From: Roseovarius bejariae
Lineage (GTDB): Bacteria > Pseudomonadota > Alphaproteobacteria > Rhodobacterales > Rhodobacteraceae
DNA: 64,000 nt
Assembly: GCF_009669325.1 (NCBI RefSeq)
Contig: NZ_SZWE01000001.1
Span: 1,054,402-1,118,401, forward strand
Direction of reading: 5' to 3'
Shown here: in pieces, positions 17,690 through 27,591 of the stretch
How positions within the stretch are numbered: position 1 is the stretch's first letter
Layout: each line of letters starts with the position of its first letter
Translations under genes and position numbers: made by a program
Notes under the pieces: model-generated
What the model was told of the DNA's origin: nothing
Seen by the model: only the letters and a program-made list of their open reading frames with translations
The model's database searches: none

Positions 17690-19843
17690 TCAATCCATCC
17701 CGAGGATGCCGCGCAGGATGTTTTCGATCGGGTTGCCGCGGTTGCCCCCGTTGCGGCGCTGTTGGCGGCGCAGCGGTTCCTGTTGCACCTGCGGTTTGGG
17801 TTTCGGGTGGATCATCGGCAGGGGTTTCGGCGGAATGCCCTCGTGTACCCGGACCATGGTCTCGTGCCAGATCTCGGCGGGCAGGCCGCCGCCGGTGACG
17901 CCGGTCAGGGGCGTGTTGTCGTCGTACCCCATCCAGACCCCCGCCACGTAGTCGGCGGTGAACCCGAGGAACCAGGCATCGCGGGCGGCCTGGGTGGTGC
18001 CGGTCTTGCCCGCGGCCTCACGGTCGGGCAGTTGCGCGCGGCCGCCGGTGCCGCCGTGGACGACCTTGTGCATCATGTAGATCAACTCGCGTGCGGCCTC
18101 TTCGCGGATCACCCGCTCGCCGATGCCGCCGCCGGCGCCCATGAGGGGGGCGTCATCACCAAGGAGTTTGAGTTCGACAAGGCCATAGGGCGTCACCGAG
18201 GAGCCGCCGTTGAGGATACCGGCATAGGCGCCGGTCATTTCCAGAAGCGTGCTTTCGGAGGCCCCAAGCGCCAGCGCCGGGCCATCGGCCAGATCGCTTT
18301 CGATGCCGAAGTCGCTGGCCACCTTGCGCACCAGATCGCGGCCCACGCTTTCCGAGACCTTCACGGCAGGGACATTGAGCGAGTCGCGCAACGCCCGCTC
18401 CAGTGTCACCCGTCCGTAATGCTTGCGGGTGTAGTTTTCCGGGCACCAGCGGCCCGAGCCGGGGATGTCGAGGCAATAGGGCTCGTCGACCACGGTTGAA
18501 TCATAGGTGTAGCCCAGTTCGAGCGCCGTGGCGTAGACAAAGGGCTTGAAGGCCGAGCCGGTCTGGCGGCGCGCCATGGTCGCGCGGTTGAAGGCGCCGG
18601 TGACCTTGCTTTTGCGCCCGCCGACCATGGCGCGCACCGCGCCATCGGCGGACATCACCACGATCGCGGCCTGCGCCTTGGAGCCTTCGCGCACCTTTTC
18701 CTCGAAGATATACTTCAGCGCGTCTTCGGCGGCGGCCTGCATACGTTGGTCGAGGGTGGTCTTGATGATCACGTCCTCGGTTGTGTCGCGGGTAAAGAAT
18801 TCGGGGCCCGCATCCATGACCCAATCGGCGAAATAGCCGCCGGTCTGTGCCTGCGCGGCTTCGGAGAGGGTGGCGGGGCTGGCCTGTGCCGCGGCGGTCT
18901 GCGTGTCGGAGAGGAAGCCCTGTTCATTCATCAGGCGCAGCACGGTGGCGGCGCGATCCTGCGAACGCTTGAGGTTGGAGGTGGGGGCAAGGCGCGTGGG
19001 CGCAGTCAGCAGCCCGGCGAGAATGGCGGCTTCCTGTGGTTCCAACTGGCCCGCCGATTTGCCGAAATAGCGTTGCGCGGCGGCCTCGGCCCCATAGGCG
19101 CCGCCGCCCATGTAGGCGCGATTAAGGTAGATCGAAAGGATCTGATCCTTGGTGTACTTGGCCTCCATCGCCATGGCAAAGACCGCTTCCTTGGCCTTGC
19201 GGGCCAAGGACCCACGGCGGCAGTCCGCCACGTAATCGGCCTCGGACTCCCATTCGGACTTGTCGTATTCGACGCCGAGGCACAGCAGTTTCGCGGTCTG
19301 CTGTGTAAGGGTGGAGCCGCCATGGCCCGAGAGCGGCCCGCGCCCTTCGCTAAGGTTGATGCGGATGGCGCTGGCGATGCCGATGGGATCGACGCCGGGG
19401 TGCATGTAAAAGCGTTTGTCCTCGGTGGCGATGACGGCGTTTTTCAAATGCTCGCTGACGGTGTCGGAGGTGACGACCCCGCCGAAGGTATCGCCGCGCC
19501 ATGCGAAGACCTCGCCCTCGCGGTCCAGCAGGGTGACCGAGCCGCGCGCGCGGCCATCGAGCAGTTCGTTCACCGGTGGCAAGGTGGTGTAGGTGTAGGC
19601 CACGGCCACCCCGACAATCAGAGCCACGACGGCGGTCACACGCCAGCCGATTCCCCAGATGATGCGGAAGATCCAGCCAAAGAGCCCGCGAAACAGCCGC
19701 ACGATGGGATTACGCGAGGGGGTGCGTTTGCGGCTGCGGCGCGCAGGGGTTTTGCGGCGCTTGGGCGCGGGTTTCTTTTTCTTGGATTTCGGTGTGCGCT
19801 TATCCGCGACAAGGCGCGGTGTCTTGCGGCCTGAATTGCTCAT
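17690..19843 (-). CDS. Penicillin-binding protein 1A (class A PBP)
   Basis: This bifunctional cell-wall synthase of 717 residues joins glycan strands and cross-links peptides. The N-terminus is Lys/Arg-rich (about residues 1-55), followed by one membrane anchor (about 60-90). The GT51 domain has VIATEDKRFYMHPGVD and GHGGSTLTQQTAK with the catalytic Glu; the transpeptidase domain has RQTGSAFKPF (S-x-x-K), SLN and AAGKTGTTQ (KTG). The C-terminus is Pro/Gln/Arg-rich. I start at the ATG at 19843, with AGGACGAG upstream. It is divergent from glnK across a 250-bp AT-rich regulatory spacer. Confidence 0.95.
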   Translation of the reverse strand: MSNSGRKTPRLVADKRTPKSKKKKPAPKRRKTPARRSRKRTPSRNPIVRLFRGLFGWIFRIIWGIGWRVTAVVALIVGVAVAYTYTTLPPVNELLDGRARGSVTLLDREGEVFAWRGDTFGGVVTSDTVSEHLKNAVIATEDKRFYMHPGVDPIGIASAIRINLSEGRGPLSGHGGSTLTQQTAKLLCLGVEYDKSEWESEADYVADCRRGSLARKAKEAVFAMAMEAKYTKDQILSIYLNRAYMGGGAYGAEAAAQRYFGKSAGQLEPQEAAILAGLLTAPTRLAPTSNLKRSQDRAATVLRLMNEQGFLSDTQTAAAQASPATLSEAAQAQTGGYFADWVMDAGPEFFTRDTTEDVIIKTTLDQRMQAAAEDALKYIFEEKVREGSKAQAAIVVMSADGAVRAMVGGRKSKVTGAFNRATMARRQTGSAFKPFVYATALELGYTYDSTVVDEPYCLDIPGSGRWCPENYTRKHYGRVTLERALRDSLNVPAVKVSESVGRDLVRKVASDFGIESDLADGPALALGASESTLLEMTGAYAGILNGGSSVTPYGLVELKLLGDDAPLMGAGGGIGERVIREEAARELIYMMHKVVHGGTGGRAQLPDREAAGKTGTTQAARDAWFLGFTADYVAGVWMGYDDNTPLTGVTGGGLPAEIWHETMVRVHEGIPPKPLPMIHPKPKPQVQQEPLRRQQRRNGGNRGNPIENILRGILGMD

Positions 19844-19937
19844 GCTCGTCCTGCCCGGGACCAATGTGTTTTGCGCAGTCTACTACCGCGTTTTGGAAAT
19901 GTAGACCCCCGGTGATGCGGCGGTTTTCCTTTTTGTT

Positions 19938-19985
19938 GTGCATATTTTTTGCGCTTTTGCAATTTTTTGCGCATTTATTGTGCAT
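19938..19985. promoter_or_regulatory. AT-rich repeat block upstream of glnK
   Basis: In the 251-bp divergent spacer between PBP1A and glnK, an AT-rich block carries ATTTTTTGCGC twice (19944-19954, 19962-19972; 18 bp apart), bracketed by TGTGCAT at both ends. The TGC...GCA character recalls NtrC-type sites, which control glnK-amtB in many proteobacteria, but the match to a consensus is loose. No clear sigma-54 promoter was found. Confidence 0.4.
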
Positions 19986-20094
19986 TTGACATGGGCAAAT
20001 GGGGTCAAATGCCGGGTTTCACCTTCCGAATCCGGGGCGGTCTTGGGTTTGCTGCACCTGCAAACGTCAGGTGACGCAACCGAAAGGGACACCA

Positions 20095-20433
20095 GTGAAA
20101 CTCATCATAGCGACAATCAAACCGTTCAAGCTGGAGGAGGTCCGCGAGGCGCTGACCGAAATCGGCGTGCGCGGCATGATGGTGACGGAAATCAAGGGCT
20201 TCGGCTCTCAATCGGGACACACGGAAATCTATCGTGGCGCGGAATACGCCGTGAACTTCGTGCCCAAGATCAAGCTGGAAATCGCCGTGTCGGCGGCGAT
20301 GGCCGACCAGGTGGTCGAGACGATCACCAACACGGCCCGCACCGGCAAGATCGGGGACGGCAAGATTTTCGTTCTCGACATCCAACAGGCCATGCGCGTG
20401 CGCACCGGCGAAACCAACGAAGACGCGCTTTGA
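20095..20433 (+). CDS. glnK: Nitrogen regulatory protein P-II (GlnK)
   Basis: GlnK is a small trimeric signal protein that senses 2-oxoglutarate and ATP/ADP and controls AmtB and nitrogen regulation. The 112-residue sequence has the GTG start, MKLIIATIKPFKLEEV, the T-loop GHTEIYRGAEY with the uridylylation site Tyr51, and the signature TGKIGDGKIFVLDI. AAGGGA lies at good spacing before the GTG at 20095. It is followed 20 bases later by amtB, the usual glnK-amtB operon in which GlnK binds and closes its neighbour's product. Confidence 0.97.
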   Translation: MKLIIATIKPFKLEEVREALTEIGVRGMMVTEIKGFGSQSGHTEIYRGAEYAVNFVPKIKLEIAVSAAMADQVVETITNTARTGKIGDGKIFVLDIQQAMRVRTGETNEDAL

Positions 20434-20453
20434 GCCGTCAGGGGGAAAGGACA

Positions 20454-21785
20454 ATGGACATGAAACGCTTTACGAAAACCGCTTTGGCCGCCGGGGCGCT
20501 GATCGCGCTGCCGCAGCTTGGCCTTGCGCAGGAGGCCGAGGCCGCCGCGCCCGGCTTTGACGAGATCGGCCCCTATATCATGACGACCCTGCTGTTCTGC
20601 ATGGCAGGTTTCCTTGTGTTCTTCATGGCGGCCGGGTTTGCCATGCTGGAGGGCGGCCTTGTGCGGTCCAAGAACGTCACCATGCAGATGACCAAGAACA
20701 TCGCGCTCTACTCGATCGCCGCCATCATGTATTGGCTGGTGGGCTTCAACACCATGTACCCCGGTGATTTCAACGGCTTCTTCGCCATCGGGGGCCAAAC
20801 GGTTCTGGACCCGGTGGGTGTGGCTGCTGCCGATGCGGCGCTGGATTACGCCTCGGTCGGGTCGGACTTCTTCTTCCAGCTGGTGTTCGTCGCCGCGACC
20901 GCCTCGATCGTGTCGGGGGCGCTGGCCGAGCGGATCAAGCTGTGGCCGTTCCTGATCTTCGTGGTCGTGCTGACCGGGATCATGTACCCGATCTCGGGCT
21001 CGTGGCAGTGGGGCGGTGGCTGGCTGTCCGAAGCGGGCTTCTCGGACTTTGCCGGGTCGACCGTCGTGCACTCGGTCGGTGGCTGGGCCGCTCTGGCCGG
21101 GGCCATCGTGCTGGGCCCGCGTCTGGGCAAGTACGGCAAGGACGGCAAGGTCCACCCGATCCCGGGGTCGAACCTCGCGCTTGCAACGCTGGGGACGTTC
21201 ATCCTGTGGCTGGGGTGGTTCGGCTTCAATGGCGGTTCGCAGCTGGCCATGGGAACCGTGGGTGACGTCTCGGACGTGAGCCGCATCTTCGCCAACACCA
21301 ATATGGCCGCCGCCGCCGGTGCGGTGACCGCACTGATCCTGACGCAGGCGCTGTACAAGAAGCCGGACCTGACCATGGTTCTGAACGGCGCATTGGCCGG
21401 TCTTGTGTCGATCACCGCCGAGCCGCTGGCACCCACCCTCTTTGGCGCTCTTTGGATCGGGGCCGTGGGTGGCGTGATCGTGGTGCTGACCGTACCGCTG
21501 CTGGACAAGTTCAAGATCGACGACGTGGTCGGCGCGGTTCCGGTGCACCTGTTTGCCGGTATCTGGGGCACCATCGCCGTTGTCTTCTACAACAGCGACG
21601 CCAGCCTCACGACGCAGCTGATGGGGATCATCGCCTACGGTGTGTTCACCTTCGTTGCCAGCCTGATCGTCTGGTTCATCCTCAAGGCTGTCATGGGCAT
21701 CCGCGTGGGTGAAGAAGAAGAGATCAGCGGCTTGGACATGGCCGAACTGGGCATGGAAGCCTATCCCGAATTCTCGAAAGGGTAA
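20454..21785 (+). CDS. amtB: Ammonium transporter AmtB
   Basis: AmtB is the inner-membrane trimeric ammonium channel. The 443-residue protein has a cleavable signal ([19 protein letters not shown], then an LAQEAEAA region), as in E. coli AmtB, and eleven hydrophobic segments. Family motifs include [14 protein letters not shown], the [17 protein letters not shown] block, [11 protein letters not shown] and [11 protein letters not shown]. The C-terminal tail ([22 protein letters not shown] end) matches the cytosolic part that contacts GlnK. A strong GGGGGAAAGG site precedes the start. A clear terminator follows. Confidence 0.97.
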   Translation: MDMKRFTKTALAAGALIALPQLGLAQEAEAAAPGFDEIGPYIMTTLLFCMAGFLVFFMAAGFAMLEGGLVRSKNVTMQMTKNIALYSIAAIMYWLVGFNTMYPGDFNGFFAIGGQTVLDPVGVAAADAALDYASVGSDFFFQLVFVAATASIVSGALAERIKLWPFLIFVVVLTGIMYPISGSWQWGGGWLSEAGFSDFAGSTVVHSVGGWAALAGAIVLGPRLGKYGKDGKVHPIPGSNLALATLGTFILWLGWFGFNGGSQLAMGTVGDVSDVSRIFANTNMAAAAGAVTALILTQALYKKPDLTMVLNGALAGLVSITAEPLAPTLFGALWIGAVGGVIVVLTVPLLDKFKIDDVVGAVPVHLFAGIWGTIAVVFYNSDASLTTQLMGIIAYGVFTFVASLIVWFILKAVMGIRVGEEEEISGLDMAELGMEAYPEFSKG

Positions 21786-21817
21786 TAACCTCTACCGGGT
21801 TACCCTTTGAGCACCTG

Positions 21818-21847
21818 GCCCGGGCGGCAACGCCCGGGCTTTTTTAT
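21818..21847 (+). terminator. Intrinsic terminator of glnK-amtB
   Basis: A 9-bp GC stem (GCCCGGGCG / CGCCCGGGC) with a four-base loop is followed by six T residues. Confidence 0.92.
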
Positions 21848-21961
21848 TGGGTCTGCGGCCCAGAATCCCCCTTTCCAAGCAGGCTAATCCGGTCTATACG
21901 CGCGGCTTCACGCGGGGTTACAGCCTTGGAGGAACCCCGCCCTAACTTATGGAGAATTAAC

Positions 21962-22624
21962 ATGGCTGGAGAAATTCCTGATCTTCACGCCCAGGAACGC
22001 ACGGGGACGGGCAAGGGCGCCGCTCGTGCAGCACGTCGTGCACACATGGTTCCGGGTATCGTATTTGGTGGCGATGTCGATCCGCTGCCGATCCAAATCC
22101 CCTACAACGTCCTGATCAAGAAGCTGAAGGACGGCCGCTTCAAGTCGACCCTCTTCAACCTCAAGGTTGACGGTCACGACGACGTGCGGGTGATCTGCCG
22201 TGATGTGCAACGCGACATCGTGCAAGACCTGCCGACGCACCTTGACCTGATGCGCCTGCGCCGGACCACCAAGATCAACCTCTTCATCCCCGTGGAATTC
22301 GTGGGCGAAGATGACTGCCCCGCCCTGACCAAGGGTGGCGTTCTGACCGTCGTGCGGAACGAGGTGGAACTGATCGTGACCGCGGGTGACATCCCCGAGA
22401 AACTGGTCGTGGACCTGTCGGGCGTCGAGAACATCGGCGACACCATCACCATTTCGAGCATCGACCTGCCTGCCGGCGCCAAGCCGACCATCGACCGTGA
22501 CTTCGTGATCGCCAATGTTTCGGCGCCTTCGGCGCTCAAGTCGGATGCCGAAGACGAGGAAGAAGAGGCCGATGCGGACGAAGTGCCGACCGTCGGAGAC
22601 GAAGAAGAGGGCGGCGAAGAATAA
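21962..22624 (+). CDS. rplY: 50S ribosomal protein bL25 (Ctc type)
   Basis: bL25 binds 5S rRNA in the large ribosomal subunit; this is the long CTC/TL5 form with a beta-barrel C-domain. The 220-residue product shows [19 protein letters not shown] and [10 protein letters not shown], then the TL5 domain ([21 protein letters not shown]). The last 25 residues are strongly acidic ([20 protein letters not shown]), as in other alphaproteobacterial forms. GGAG precedes the ATG. It is followed by pth, the common rplY-pth pairing. Confidence 0.96.
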   Translation: MAGEIPDLHAQERTGTGKGAARAARRAHMVPGIVFGGDVDPLPIQIPYNVLIKKLKDGRFKSTLFNLKVDGHDDVRVICRDVQRDIVQDLPTHLDLMRLRRTTKINLFIPVEFVGEDDCPALTKGGVLTVVRNEVELIVTAGDIPEKLVVDLSGVENIGDTITISSIDLPAGAKPTIDRDFVIANVSAPSALKSDAEDEEEEADADEVPTVGDEEEGGEE

Positions 22625-22653
22625 GCCCCTGCTTTCGGTCCAAGGACACATGG

Positions 22654-22688
22654 AAACGCGGAAGGCCCCCGGCTTTCCGCGTTTTTCT
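22654..22688 (+). terminator. Intrinsic terminator of rplY
   Basis: The stem AAACGCGGAAG / CTTTCCGCGTTT with a GC-rich loop and a T run follows rplY and may reduce read-through into pth. Confidence 0.85.
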
Positions 22689-22754
22689 TTGCCCCGCGTT
22701 GATTTGGGACCAAGGGCCGCGTAGGACAGGTTTGAGACAGACGAGGTACGCGCG

Positions 22755-23438
22755 ATGCAGCTTTTCGTGGGATTGGGCAATCCGGGGCCGAAATACGCCC
22801 GCAACCGGCACAACATCGGTTTCATGGCCGTGGAGCGGATCGCCGAGGATCATGGTTTTGCCCCGTGGCGGGCCAAGTTCCAGGGCGAGGTGACCGAGGG
22901 GCGCTTGGGCAGCGAAAAGGTGCTGCTGCTCAAGCCCACGACCTTCATGAACCTCAGCGGCCAGTCGGTGGGCGAGGCGATGCGGTTCTACAAGTTGGAG
23001 CCGGGTGATGTGACGGTCTTTCACGACGAGTTGGACCTTGTGCCGGGCAAGTGCCGGGTGAAGCGCGGCGGTGGCCATGCCGGGCACAACGGGCTGCGCT
23101 CGATCCATGCGCATATCGGGGCCGAGTATGCACGGGTGCGCTTGGGCATCGGGCATCCGGGCCGCAAGGAGATGGTGGCGCATTACGTGCTACAGGATTT
23201 CGCCAAGGCCGATGCCGATTGGCTGGACGATCTGTTGCGCGGGATTTCCGATGGCGCGGCGGATCTGGCGGCGGGCCATGCCGACAAGTTCCAGAACGCG
23301 GTGGCGCGGCGGATGGCGCCCGCCAAGCCGGAAAAGTCCGCCCCTAAGGCGGAGACCCAAAAGCCCGCGACGGCGGAGGAGCCTGCGCCGGAGGACGAGC
23401 GGACACCGTTGCAGAAACTGGTGGACAAGTTCCGGTAA
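22755..23438 (+). CDS. pth: Peptidyl-tRNA hydrolase
   Basis: Pth releases peptides from peptidyl-tRNA that drops off ribosomes. The 227-residue protein has the signature [18 protein letters not shown] with Asn9 and the catalytic His19, [22 protein letters not shown] with the catalytic Asp, and [13 protein letters not shown]. The core ends near residue 185; the remainder is a charged Pro/Ala/Glu tail ([17 protein letters not shown]) common in Rhodobacteraceae. A tandem hairpin unit lies just 3' of the gene. Confidence 0.96.
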   Translation: MQLFVGLGNPGPKYARNRHNIGFMAVERIAEDHGFAPWRAKFQGEVTEGRLGSEKVLLLKPTTFMNLSGQSVGEAMRFYKLEPGDVTVFHDELDLVPGKCRVKRGGGHAGHNGLRSIHAHIGAEYARVRLGIGHPGRKEMVAHYVLQDFAKADADWLDDLLRGISDGAADLAAGHADKFQNAVARRMAPAKPEKSAPKAETQKPATAEEPAPEDERTPLQKLVDKFR

Positions 23439-23452
23439 AATCGGCGCGATGG

Positions 23453-23498
23453 CGTTTTCTTGAAAAGAAAACGGTCCGAAATCTTTTCAAGATTTCGG
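23453..23498. repeat. Tandem double-hairpin unit
   Basis: Two adjacent perfect inverted repeats (23453-23473: CGTTTTCT / AGAAAACG arms; 23476-23498: CCGAAATCTT / AAGATTTCGG arms) are separated by two bases. The same layout (21 bp, 2 bp, 23 bp) is found at 1021-1066 and 40411-40456, and a diverged one at 33015-33058. It follows pth and could act as a terminator, although there is no long T run. Confidence 0.7.
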
Positions 23499-23601
23499 TA
23501 GCGGTCGTGGTGCTCAGGTCAATTCCCATTCGTATCCCGGCGTCACACTGGACGCCCCGGCCTGTTGCTGCTTTTCTGATCCCAAAGGCAAGGGGGCGGA
23601 T

Positions 23602-24765
23602 ATGCGCGGAGTTTTCAGGTGGCTGGGTCGGATCGTGATTGTGGCGCTTTTGGCCGCCGTGGTGGTGGGCCTTTGGAAGCGCGAAGAGGTGATGCGGCTT
23701 TGGGCGGTCAACACCCTGTTCGACGAGGGCAAGATCGTCGAGAATTTCTCAAGCATGGAGCGGGCCTTCCTGACCGTGCCCTTGTCGCGTGGCGATGGCC
23801 CCGTCACCCCCCTGCCCCAAGGCCCCGAGATGGTGTTGCCCGAAGGCGCGGAGGGATGGATCGAGGACCGCAGCGTGACCTCGCTTGTGGTGTTGGATGC
23901 AGGCCGGATCGTGCATGAAAGCTATCACCTTGGCACCGGGCCGGAAGATCGGCGGATCAGTTGGTCGATGGCGAAAAGCTTTCTTTCGGCGCTTTTCGGG
24001 ATCGTCGAGGCCAAGGGCGCGATCGCCTCGCTTGACGATCCGGTGACCGCATATGCCCCGCAGCTTGAAGGCAGCGCCTATGACGGGGTGAGCATCCGGC
24101 AGGTGTTGCAGATGACCAGCGGGCTGGAGTTCGACGAGGATTACCTCGACTACGAATCCGACATCAACCGCATGGGCCGGGTTCTGGCGCTTGGCGGCAC
24201 GATGGATGGTTTTGCCGCCGGGCTGACCGCGCGGGCGGCTGCACCGGGGGAGGTGTGGAAATATGTGTCGATTGATACCCATACGCTTGGCATGGTCATT
24301 CGCGGGGCGACGGGCCGGGATATTCCCGGTTTGATGAGTGAGAAGGTGCTTGCCCCTCTGGGGCTGGAGGCTGCGCCCTATTACCTGAGCGATGGTGAGG
24401 GGGTGGCCTTTGTTTTGGGGGGTCTCAACATGCGGACGCGCGATTATGCGCGGTTCGGCCTGATGTACGAGCAGATGGGCCGGATCGCGGGGCAACAGGT
24501 GGTGCCAGCCGACTGGGTGGCGGCCTCGACCCGGGCCAGTGCCCCGACCCTGCCCGGCAGGATCGGCTATGGTTATCAGTGGTGGATTCCCGTTGGTGCC
24601 CCCGAGGGCGTTTTCATGGCGCGTGGCATTTACGGGCAATACATCTACATTGATCAGGCGCGCGATGTGGTCATCGTGGTGACCGCCGCCGACCGGCAGT
24701 TTCGCGAGGACGGGGTCCACGAGGCCAATGTCGCGATGATGCGCCGGATCGCCGAAGCACTTTGA
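23602..24765 (+). CDS. Membrane-anchored serine hydrolase, beta-lactamase fold
   Basis: The 387-residue protein has an N-terminal hydrophobic anchor (about residues 8-25) and a serine beta-lactamase/class C-like domain (COG1680). Ser122 and Lys125 in SWSMAKS form the S-x-x-K motif, WKYVS near residue 216 gives the Y-x-S element, and GYGYQWW with RGIYGQYIYID lies in the C-terminal part. Relatives include esterases, D-aminopeptidases and 6-aminohexanoate-dimer hydrolases; the substrate is unknown. It probably faces the periplasm. It is followed 12 bases later by a small ABM-fold gene. Confidence 0.88.
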   Translation: MRGVFRWLGRIVIVALLAAVVVGLWKREEVMRLWAVNTLFDEGKIVENFSSMERAFLTVPLSRGDGPVTPLPQGPEMVLPEGAEGWIEDRSVTSLVVLDAGRIVHESYHLGTGPEDRRISWSMAKSFLSALFGIVEAKGAIASLDDPVTAYAPQLEGSAYDGVSIRQVLQMTSGLEFDEDYLDYESDINRMGRVLALGGTMDGFAAGLTARAAAPGEVWKYVSIDTHTLGMVIRGATGRDIPGLMSEKVLAPLGLEAAPYYLSDGEGVAFVLGGLNMRTRDYARFGLMYEQMGRIAGQQVVPADWVAASTRASAPTLPGRIGYGYQWWIPVGAPEGVFMARGIYGQYIYIDQARDVVIVVTAADRQFREDGVHEANVAMMRRIAEAL

Positions 24766-24777
24766 CGGAAGGGAGGG

Positions 24778-25101
24778 ATGATGCAGTTTGTCGCGATGAA
24801 CCGGTTTCAGATTCGCAAAGGCCATGAAGAGGCTTTTGAACGGATCTGGGCCGAGCGGGAGAGCCGATTGAAGCAAACCCCCGGCTTTCGGGAGTTCCGC
24901 CTGTTGAAAGGGCCGGAAGGCGATGGGGCACGTCTTTATATCAGCCATGCGGTTTGGGAAAGCCGGGCCGATTTCGAGGCCTGGACCAAATCGGCGCAGT
25001 TTCGCACCGCCCACAAGGATGCGGGCGCATCGAAAACCCAAGACGCGATGATCGGCCCGCCGCAGTTCGAAGGGTTCGAAACCGTGCTGCACGAGGCATG
25101 A
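24778..25101 (+). CDS. Antibiotic biosynthesis monooxygenase (ABM) domain protein, IsdG-like
   Basis: This small protein of about 107 residues has the dimeric ferredoxin-like ABM fold. NRFQIRKGHEEAFE at the start, SHAVWESRADFEAWTKS and FRTAHKDAG resemble the IsdG/IsdI heme-degrading branch, in which Asn, His and Trp form the active site; corresponding Asn, Trp and His residues are visible. A role in heme breakdown is therefore possible, but no heme uptake genes lie nearby. GGGAGG is directly upstream; two adjacent ATG codons (24778, 24781) are candidate starts. Confidence 0.8.
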   Translation: MMQFVAMNRFQIRKGHEEAFERIWAERESRLKQTPGFREFRLLKGPEGDGARLYISHAVWESRADFEAWTKSAQFRTAHKDAGASKTQDAMIGPPQFEGFETVLHEA

Positions 25102-25131
25102 TCCGATTCACATGATAATGGAGGCTGCGCG

Positions 25132-25506
25132 ATGATCCGCAAAGATGAGGCGGTGAATGTTCTGGGCGGGCGCTTGGAGAAATGTTCGGACAGGCCATTG
25201 ACCGGGTTTTTCCGCGATGGCCATTGCAACACCTGCGACGAGGATCAGGGCAGCCATACGGTGTGCGCCCTGATGACCGCCGAATTTCTGGCCTATTCGA
25301 AATACGTGGGCAATGACCTGTCCACCCCGCGCCCGGAGTTCGGGTTCGACGGGTTGAAGCCCGGCGATCAATGGTGCCTGTGTGCCGCGCGCTTCTTACA
25401 GGCGCATGACGAGGGCTGCGCGCCGAAGGTGCGGCTGGCGGCGACGCATCGGCGCGCGCTGGAGATCGTGTCGCTTGAGGTTTTGCGGGAGAACGCAGCG
25501 GAATGA
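25132..25506 (+). CDS. DUF2237 family protein
   Basis: The 124-residue protein is a DUF2237 member, a conserved family of unknown function. It shows the family block EKCSDRPLTGFFRDGHCNT, ending in DQGSHTVCALMTAEFLAYSK, then NDLSTPRPEFGFDGLKPGD and WCLCAARF. The conserved cysteines suggest structural or redox importance, but no reaction is known. It follows the ABM gene by 30 bases and converges on trpB. Confidence 0.88.
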   Translation: MIRKDEAVNVLGGRLEKCSDRPLTGFFRDGHCNTCDEDQGSHTVCALMTAEFLAYSKYVGNDLSTPRPEFGFDGLKPGDQWCLCAARFLQAHDEGCAPKVRLAATHRRALEIVSLEVLRENAAE

Positions 25507-25509
25507 GGC

Positions 25510-25536
25510 GCCGACATCTTTAACAAAGATGTCGGC
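25510..25536. terminator. Hairpin between DUF2237 gene and trpB
   Basis: A perfect 12-bp stem (GCCGACATCTTT / AAAGATGTCGGC) with a three-base loop, nested in AGGCG / CGCCT, separates the converging genes. There is no T run, so a terminator role is probable but not certain. Confidence 0.55.
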
Positions 25537-25559
25537 CTCACGCCTCGCCGGACGGCCGA

Positions 25560-26804
25560 TCAATCCGCGTCACGCCCCTCGGTGTCGCCCATGTCGAAAC
25601 CAAGGTGCTTGGCGACGGTGAAGATGTCCTTGTCGCCGCGGCCACACATGTTCATGCAGATGATGTGATCGCGGGGCAGTTCGGGTGCGATCTTCATCAC
25701 ATGCGCCATGGCGTGGCTGGGTTCCAGCGCGGGGATGATCCCCTCTTGTGCGCAGCAGAACTGGAACGCCTCCAGCGCCTCCTTGTCGGTGATCGAGACA
25801 TATTGCGCCCGGCCGATTTCATGCAGCCAGCTATGCTCGGGGCCGATGCCGGGATAATCGAGGCCCGCCGAGATGGAATAGCCTTCGAGGATCTGGCCAT
25901 CATCGTCTTGCAGAAGGTAGGTGCGGTTGCCATGCAAAACACCCGGGCGCCCGCCGGTAAGCGAGGCGCAATGCTCCATCTTCTCGTTGACGCCCCTGCC
26001 CCCGGCCTCGACGCCGATGATGTTCACCGACTTGTCGTCGAGGAACGGAAAGAACAGGCCCATGGCGTTCGAGCCCCCGCCGATGGCGGCGATCACGGTA
26101 TCGGGCAGACGCCCTTCGGCGGCCTGCATCTGTTCCTTGGCTTCCTTGCCGATGATCGACTGGAAGTCGCGGACCATGGCGGGGTACGGGTGCGGGCCCG
26201 CCACGGTGCCGATGCAATAGAAGGTATCGCGCACATTGGTCACCCAGTCGCGCAGCGCATCGTTCATCGCGTCCTTGAGGGTGCCACGGCCGGAGGTCAC
26301 CGGCACCACCTCGGCCCCCAGAAGGCGCATACGGAAGACGTTGGGGGCTTGGCGCTGCACGTCATGCGCGCCCATGTAGACCACGCATTTCAGCCCGAAC
26401 TTGGCACAGACGGTGGCGGTGGCCACCCCGTGCTGCCCGGCGCCGGTTTCGGCGATGATCCGGGTCTTGCCCATGCGGCGGGCAAGGATGATCTGGCCCA
26501 GCACGTTGTTGATCTTGTGCGCGCCGGTGTGGTTCAACTCATCACGCTTGAGATAGATTTTCGCACCGCCCAGCGCCTCGGTCATGCGCTCGGCGAAATA
26601 CAGCGGGCTGGGGCGGCCGACGTAATGGGTCCAGAGATCGTGCATCTCGTCCCAGAAACTTTCGTCGGTCTTGGCGTTCTCGTATTGCTCTTCCAATTCG
26701 AGGATCAGCGGCATGAGCGTTTCGGACACGAACCGCCCGCCGAAGTCACCGAACCGGCCCTTTTCGTCGGGTCCGGTCATGAAGGAATTGAAAAGATCGT
26801 TCAT
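25560..26804 (-). CDS. trpB: Tryptophan synthase beta chain
   Basis: TrpB makes tryptophan from indole and serine. The 414-residue protein has [31 protein letters not shown] with the PLP lysine Lys97, [13 protein letters not shown], and the phosphate loop GGGSNAMG. Start is the ATG at 26804, since the family N-terminus begins here; the frame stays open upstream. trpF lies 1.3 kb upstream on the same strand with two unrelated genes between. trpA is not in the window. Confidence 0.97.
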   Translation of the reverse strand: MNDLFNSFMTGPDEKGRFGDFGGRFVSETLMPLILELEEQYENAKTDESFWDEMHDLWTHYVGRPSPLYFAERMTEALGGAKIYLKRDELNHTGAHKINNVLGQIILARRMGKTRIIAETGAGQHGVATATVCAKFGLKCVVYMGAHDVQRQAPNVFRMRLLGAEVVPVTSGRGTLKDAMNDALRDWVTNVRDTFYCIGTVAGPHPYPAMVRDFQSIIGKEAKEQMQAAEGRLPDTVIAAIGGGSNAMGLFFPFLDDKSVNIIGVEAGGRGVNEKMEHCASLTGGRPGVLHGNRTYLLQDDDGQILEGYSISAGLDYPGIGPEHSWLHEIGRAQYVSITDKEALEAFQFCCAQEGIIPALEPSHAMAHVMKIAPELPRDHIICMNMCGRGDKDIFTVAKHLGFDMGDTEGRDAD

Positions 26805-26881
26805 CGCTGTCTGCCTTCCCGTCTGGGCCGTTTGATCCTGCCGATCAATATGGGACGCGCACAGGATTTTCCAGTGAAAAC

Positions 26882-27511
26882 CTAAAGCATCCGCATCACG
26901 TGCAAGCGCGACCACAGGTCGGGTTCGGCCAGCAGATAGGGCCGGAAGGGGCGGCTGATCTCGACCTCTTCCCATGCGCCTTGCGCGGTCAGCGCCTCGA
27001 TCACCTGCGGGAAGCCCTGTTCCTCCCACGAGGCGGTCAACAGGTTGAACACCGCCACCCCGCCGGGCCGGGTGACGCGGGCCAGCTCATACAGGCTTTC
27101 GGGCGGCGCATGGCCCGGCCCGAAAGAGCCGATACAGGTGAAGCCCGAAAATGTATCCTCCGCGAACGGCAGGGCCTCGGCCATGTTGGCCTGTTCGAAC
27201 CCGGCATAGGCGCCGGTCTGCCGCGCCGCCGCGATCATCTCGGCCGACAGGTCACAGCCGGTGATCGGGCCATACCCCAGCACGGCCAAAGACTCGCCAA
27301 CAAGCCCGGTACCACACCCCGCGTCGAGAACCGGATCACCTGTCACACCCAGATGCCGCGCCAGCATGGCCGCCCCCAACCCCGGCAGGCGAAAACCCTT
27401 GGCGAGGTTGTCGGCGTCATAGCTGGCCGACCACTGGTCATAGGCGGCCTGCGATTGCTCCGGCGTCTCGGCCCCGTAAACCCGGTCCAAAACATCCCTG
27501 TGCGTCGTCAT
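26882..27511 (-). CDS. SAM-dependent methyltransferase, class I
   Basis: The 209-residue protein has the Rossmann-type methyltransferase fold: motif [30 protein letters not shown] (motif II/acidic loop), and [10 protein letters not shown] at motif IV. The N-terminal [21 protein letters not shown] is typical of the UbiE/WBSCR27-like small-molecule methyltransferases. The acceptor is unknown. A clear GAGGAGG lies eight bases before the ATG at 27511. It ends 77 bases upstream of trpB. Confidence 0.85.
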   Translation of the reverse strand: MTTHRDVLDRVYGAETPEQSQAAYDQWSASYDADNLAKGFRLPGLGAAMLARHLGVTGDPVLDAGCGTGLVGESLAVLGYGPITGCDLSAEMIAAARQTGAYAGFEQANMAEALPFAEDTFSGFTCIGSFGPGHAPPESLYELARVTRPGGVAVFNLLTASWEEQGFPQVIEALTAQGAWEEVEISRPFRPYLLAEPDLWSRLHVMRML

Positions 27512-27591
27512 TCTGCACCTCCTCGGTGTTTTCTGCAAAACTATCGGTCCCGGCCCGGCAGATGACAATCCCCCTTTTTTCTTGGCCAAAA

